Origin: Phycisphaerales bacterium
GTDB lineage: Bacteria; Planctomycetota; Phycisphaerae; UBA1845; UTPLA1
Assembly (NCBI GenBank): GCA_022360095.1
Contig: JAKSDK010001037.1
Span: forward strand, 62,001-126,000
Length of the DNA: 64,000 nucleotides
Direction: 5' to 3'
A model generated the notes under the pieces. That model made no database searches. It was not told the DNA's origin and saw nothing but the letters and a program-made list of their open reading frames with translations. Made by a program: the position numbers and the translations under genes. Shown in pieces: positions 61,771 to 64,000 of the stretch; the stretch's first letter is position 1; each line of letters starts with the position of its first letter.

Positions 61771-62607
61771 ATGCTCAACTTTTTCAAAAAGCTTGATGAA
61801 TTATTGCGCGGCCATCGAACCAGCCCCGACGCTCTGCTCCAAGGCGAGATCAAGCTTTCTCTCCGAGCCTTCGTACCCATGGCTGTTCTATTGGGAGCGA
61901 CGTACGGCTTTTTCATGGGTTGGTATTCCATCATCAGCCGTGAGACGCCGGAGTATTGGCAGTTGCTGGCTTCGATTGTGAAAATGCCGGCGCTCTTTAT
62001 CTTGACGCTCATCGTTACATTTCCGTCACTGTATGTATTCAACGCCCTGGTTGGTTGCAGGTTGGACTTTAGGGGCACGCTCCGCCTGTTGGTCGGCGCG
62101 ATTGTGGTCAATCTTGCCGTGGCGGCTTCACTCGGACCGATCCTGGCATTTTTTACGGTGAGCACCAAGAGCTACGCTTTCATGATCGTGCTGAATGTTC
62201 TGCTGCTGGCCATCGGCGGGATTGTGGGGCTGGGTTTCTTGTTACAAACACTTCGTCGTCTCGCCATGCTTGGCTACCATCTTGCGCGGCCGGTTGACTC
62301 GACCGACGATCAGGTCACCGAAAAGTCAATTAACTCGAATAGCGACGAGACGGGCGATCACGGCCAACTGCCGGGTCCGTTGGACGCCGCCCTTCAAGAC
62401 GAGTCATCCGAATCGTATGGAAAGGCGAATTCCATTTTTCGGGTTTGGGTGATTATTTATTCGCTCGTGGGTGTGCAAATGGGTTGGTTGCTTCGCCCTT
62501 TTATTGGCGACCCGGATTTTGAGTTTCAATGGTTTCGAGAGAGAGAAGGCAACTTCTTTCTCGGCATCTTGGGATCCCTTAAAGAACTTTTTCAGGTTGG
62601 AAGCTAA
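61771..62607 (+). CDS. Polytopic membrane protein, paralogue of the next gene
   Basis: A 278-residue membrane protein with four N-terminal segments (about residues 33-51, 66-92, 103-126 and 134-160) and a fifth near 226-245. They are separated by an acidic cytoplasmic stretch. It ends in the motif MGWLLRPFIGDPDFEFQWFR, almost the same as MGWTLRPFIGSPGSPIRFFR in the gene that starts 39 bp downstream. Both start with a similar helix (LNFFKKLDELLRGHR versus ALFVKADDFLRGRAP). The family is sometimes named 'actin-binding WH2 domain' in databases, which does not tell its function. Confidence 0.75.
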   Translation: MLNFFKKLDELLRGHRTSPDALLQGEIKLSLRAFVPMAVLLGATYGFFMGWYSIISRETPEYWQLLASIVKMPALFILTLIVTFPSLYVFNALVGCRLDFRGTLRLLVGAIVVNLAVAASLGPILAFFTVSTKSYAFMIVLNVLLLAIGGIVGLGFLLQTLRRLAMLGYHLARPVDSTDDQVTEKSINSNSDETGDHGQLPGPLDAALQDESSESYGKANSIFRVWVIIYSLVGVQMGWLLRPFIGDPDFEFQWFREREGNFFLGILGSLKELFQVGS

Positions 62608-62646
62608 GCCCAGGCATGTGAACCCTACTTTCTTGCGGGTAAGTGA

Positions 62647-63303
62647 ATGACGGCCCTGTTCGTCAAAGCGGATGACTTTCTTCGGGGGCGTGCTCCCTTT
62701 GATCCAACGACCGCCGGCCGGACGCACGACCTGTTCTTGTTGGTCGTCGTCTTCGGCCCGGTGTATGGCGCGATCATGGGAAGCTATGCGGTGGATTCCG
62801 CCGACCGGCTTCTCCAGGTGGTTTTCGCGGCGTCCAAGGTACCGCTGCTGTTGTTTACCACGAGCGTCATTTGCCTTCCTGGATTCTTTGTCCTCAATAC
62901 CGTTCTGGGTCTTCGCGACGACTTTTCCACGACAATCCGCGCGATCGTTGCGGGACAGGCCGCCTTGAGCATCGTCCTTGCGTCACTCGCGCCCTTCACG
63001 CGATTCTTCTATTACTCCTCAAACAGCTATCAAAACGCAATTCTGTTCAATGCCTTCATGTTTGCGATTGCCACGGCGGCCGGACACATGGTGATGCTTC
63101 GTTATTATCGAATTCTCATTCGCCGCAATACAAAACATCGTATCGGCCTTTATCTGTGGCTTGGCCTTTACGCGTTTGTCGGCATGCAAATGGGCTGGAC
63201 GCTCAGGCCCTTTATCGGCAGTCCAGGTTCTCCCATACGCTTCTTTCGCGACGAACCCTTCACCAATGCCTATGTGGTCATATTCAGACTCTTTGCGGGC
63301 TAA
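62647..63303 (+). CDS. Polytopic membrane protein, paralogue of the preceding gene
   Basis: A 218-residue membrane protein with five segments and the same closing motif MGWTLRPFIGSPGSPIRFFR as its neighbour, but without the acidic insertion. The two probably arose by tandem duplication and form one operon (39-bp gap). A membrane complex of the two is plausible. Function unknown. It converges with the lipoprotein gene at the right edge. Confidence 0.75.
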   Translation: MTALFVKADDFLRGRAPFDPTTAGRTHDLFLLVVVFGPVYGAIMGSYAVDSADRLLQVVFAASKVPLLLFTTSVICLPGFFVLNTVLGLRDDFSTTIRAIVAGQAALSIVLASLAPFTRFFYYSSNSYQNAILFNAFMFAIATAAGHMVMLRYYRILIRRNTKHRIGLYLWLGLYAFVGMQMGWTLRPFIGSPGSPIRFFRDEPFTNAYVVIFRLFAG

Positions 63304-63379
63304 TGCCAACCGGCGGAGACGGTCTCGCGTATGCGATAACCACGTTCAAGGAATTTTGCACGATTGCCAAACGGATGTG

Positions 63380-63967
63380 TCACCGTCCGGTGCACAAGCT
63401 CATCCCGATCGTCGTCAGAATTTCGCTCTCGTCGCTGGTTCCGGTGGAGCGCAGCTCGAACAGAGTCTGGTCCTCTACGAGGAGAACGATGACGGTGGAC
63501 ATGGGGGGGATGCCGCCGAAGATTAGCGCTTCGTTCAGACTTTCGATGATCCAGCCTTCCTGGCCCGAATCAAACAAGACGGGCTCGCTGCGAATGATCC
63601 GGTTTCCGAGCATGCGGAATTGTTCGACGCGCGCCGCGTCTCCAGCCAACTCCTCCAGAGTGCCGTCGCTAACGAAGCGCGCGGAGAACGAAATCTTCGC
63701 TGCGCTTGAACCCTGCTCGAACCACTGAGCGCCATTCGGAAACCCGGCGCTACCGACCGGGCCGACCAGGCCGTCGGGCGGGCTGAATCCTGCTCCGATG
63801 CCATCGTCGAAGAATGACGTCGAACAAGCGATCACCGGCTCGGTCGGCGTTGGTTGTGGTTGAGGCAAGGTTGGTGAGAAGATGACGCTCCTGCATCCGA
63901 ATGGCAATGCCACGATTGCCAGGGCGAGAAACGACAGAATCTGTCGAGACATGACGAACACCCCCAT
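63380..63967 (-). CDS. Lipoprotein of unknown function
   Basis: A 195-residue protein with a signal peptide ending in the lipobox ALPFGC, so it is lipidated at C25 (counting from the ATG at 63967; an in-frame ATG at 63952 is an alternative). A Pro/Thr/Gln-rich linker (about 30-45) follows, then a beta-rich domain (QGSSAAKISFSARFVSDGTL ... MSTVIVLLVEDQTLFELRST). No catalytic motif is recognised. It ends the window and converges with the paralogous membrane gene pair. Confidence 0.7.
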   Translation of the reverse strand: MGVFVMSRQILSFLALAIVALPFGCRSVIFSPTLPQPQPTPTEPVIACSTSFFDDGIGAGFSPPDGLVGPVGSAGFPNGAQWFEQGSSAAKISFSARFVSDGTLEELAGDAARVEQFRMLGNRIIRSEPVLFDSGQEGWIIESLNEALIFGGIPPMSTVIVLLVEDQTLFELRSTGTSDESEILTTIGMSLCTGR

Positions 63968-64000
63968 AGAATCGCTTCCATGCTATCGCAATCGAGCGCC

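Overview
The window looks like ordinary chromosome of a member of the Planctomycetota. This is inferred from several things read together: an ECF-type sigma factor beside a Ser/Thr kinase carrying TPRs, secreted proteins with cysteine-rich 'GACC' repeats and a dockerin-like tail, an H-X9-DG-like pseudopilin tail on a secreted protein, SPFH proteins with polytopic N-termini, and small zinc-ribbon membrane proteins. Both strands are densely coded. I see no phage, transposase, CRISPR array, rRNA or tRNA.

Layout. 1-8649 (minus): a three-gene SPFH/Band-7 operon, then an ABC ATPase, an ABC-2 permease and an incomplete TPR-like membrane protein at the left edge. 8968-14386: a lone ABC-2 permease, a His-rich metal P-type ATPase and a VKOR-DsbA-DsbA fusion. 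14598-15090: RNase P RNA with an extra hairpin arm. 15169-25558: dipeptide-epimerase-like enzyme, GntR regulator, zinc-ribbon coiled-coil protein, glutamine amidotransferase, CvpA-like protein, GYF-AIM24 protein, a large secreted protein and an enoyl-CoA hydratase. 25629-31667: kinase and sigma pair with an overlapping divergent promoter, a BNR-repeat/MoaD-like/DinB cluster, and an OmpA lipoprotein. 31744-38982: sodium:solute symporter and a PilM-PilN-like, PilO-like and unknown pilus-type cluster. 39229-46068: M20 peptidase, an RpiB-DeoC fusion, a zinc metallopeptidase, an NSS transporter with its tiny MetS-like subunit, and a TIM-barrel-like protein. 46472-56478: FtsK, a zinc-ribbon membrane protein, a GT39-like glycosyltransferase, an M43 metalloprotease and an NhaC-like antiporter. 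56557-63967: a 34-residue small protein, SMC, a thioredoxin-like selenoprotein candidate, two related membrane proteins and a lipoprotein.

The most striking signal is at 60682-61557. A secreted thioredoxin-fold protein has an in-frame TGA exactly where the first cysteine of its CGPC active site should be, so it reads U-G-P-C. A 6-bp stem with a GG-starting loop lies 23 nt after the TGA, as expected of a bacterial SECIS. Many genes here end in TGA, so general codon reassignment is unlikely. Other unusual architectures are an RpiB-DeoC fusion whose RpiB half has Asp in place of the catalytic Cys, a VKOR fusion with one active and one degenerate DsbA domain, and an ECF sigma factor that seems to lack the DNA-reading part of region 4. 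Two genes of under 60 residues (MetS-like at 44717 and the 34-residue protein at 56557) are supported by context and ribosome binding sites.
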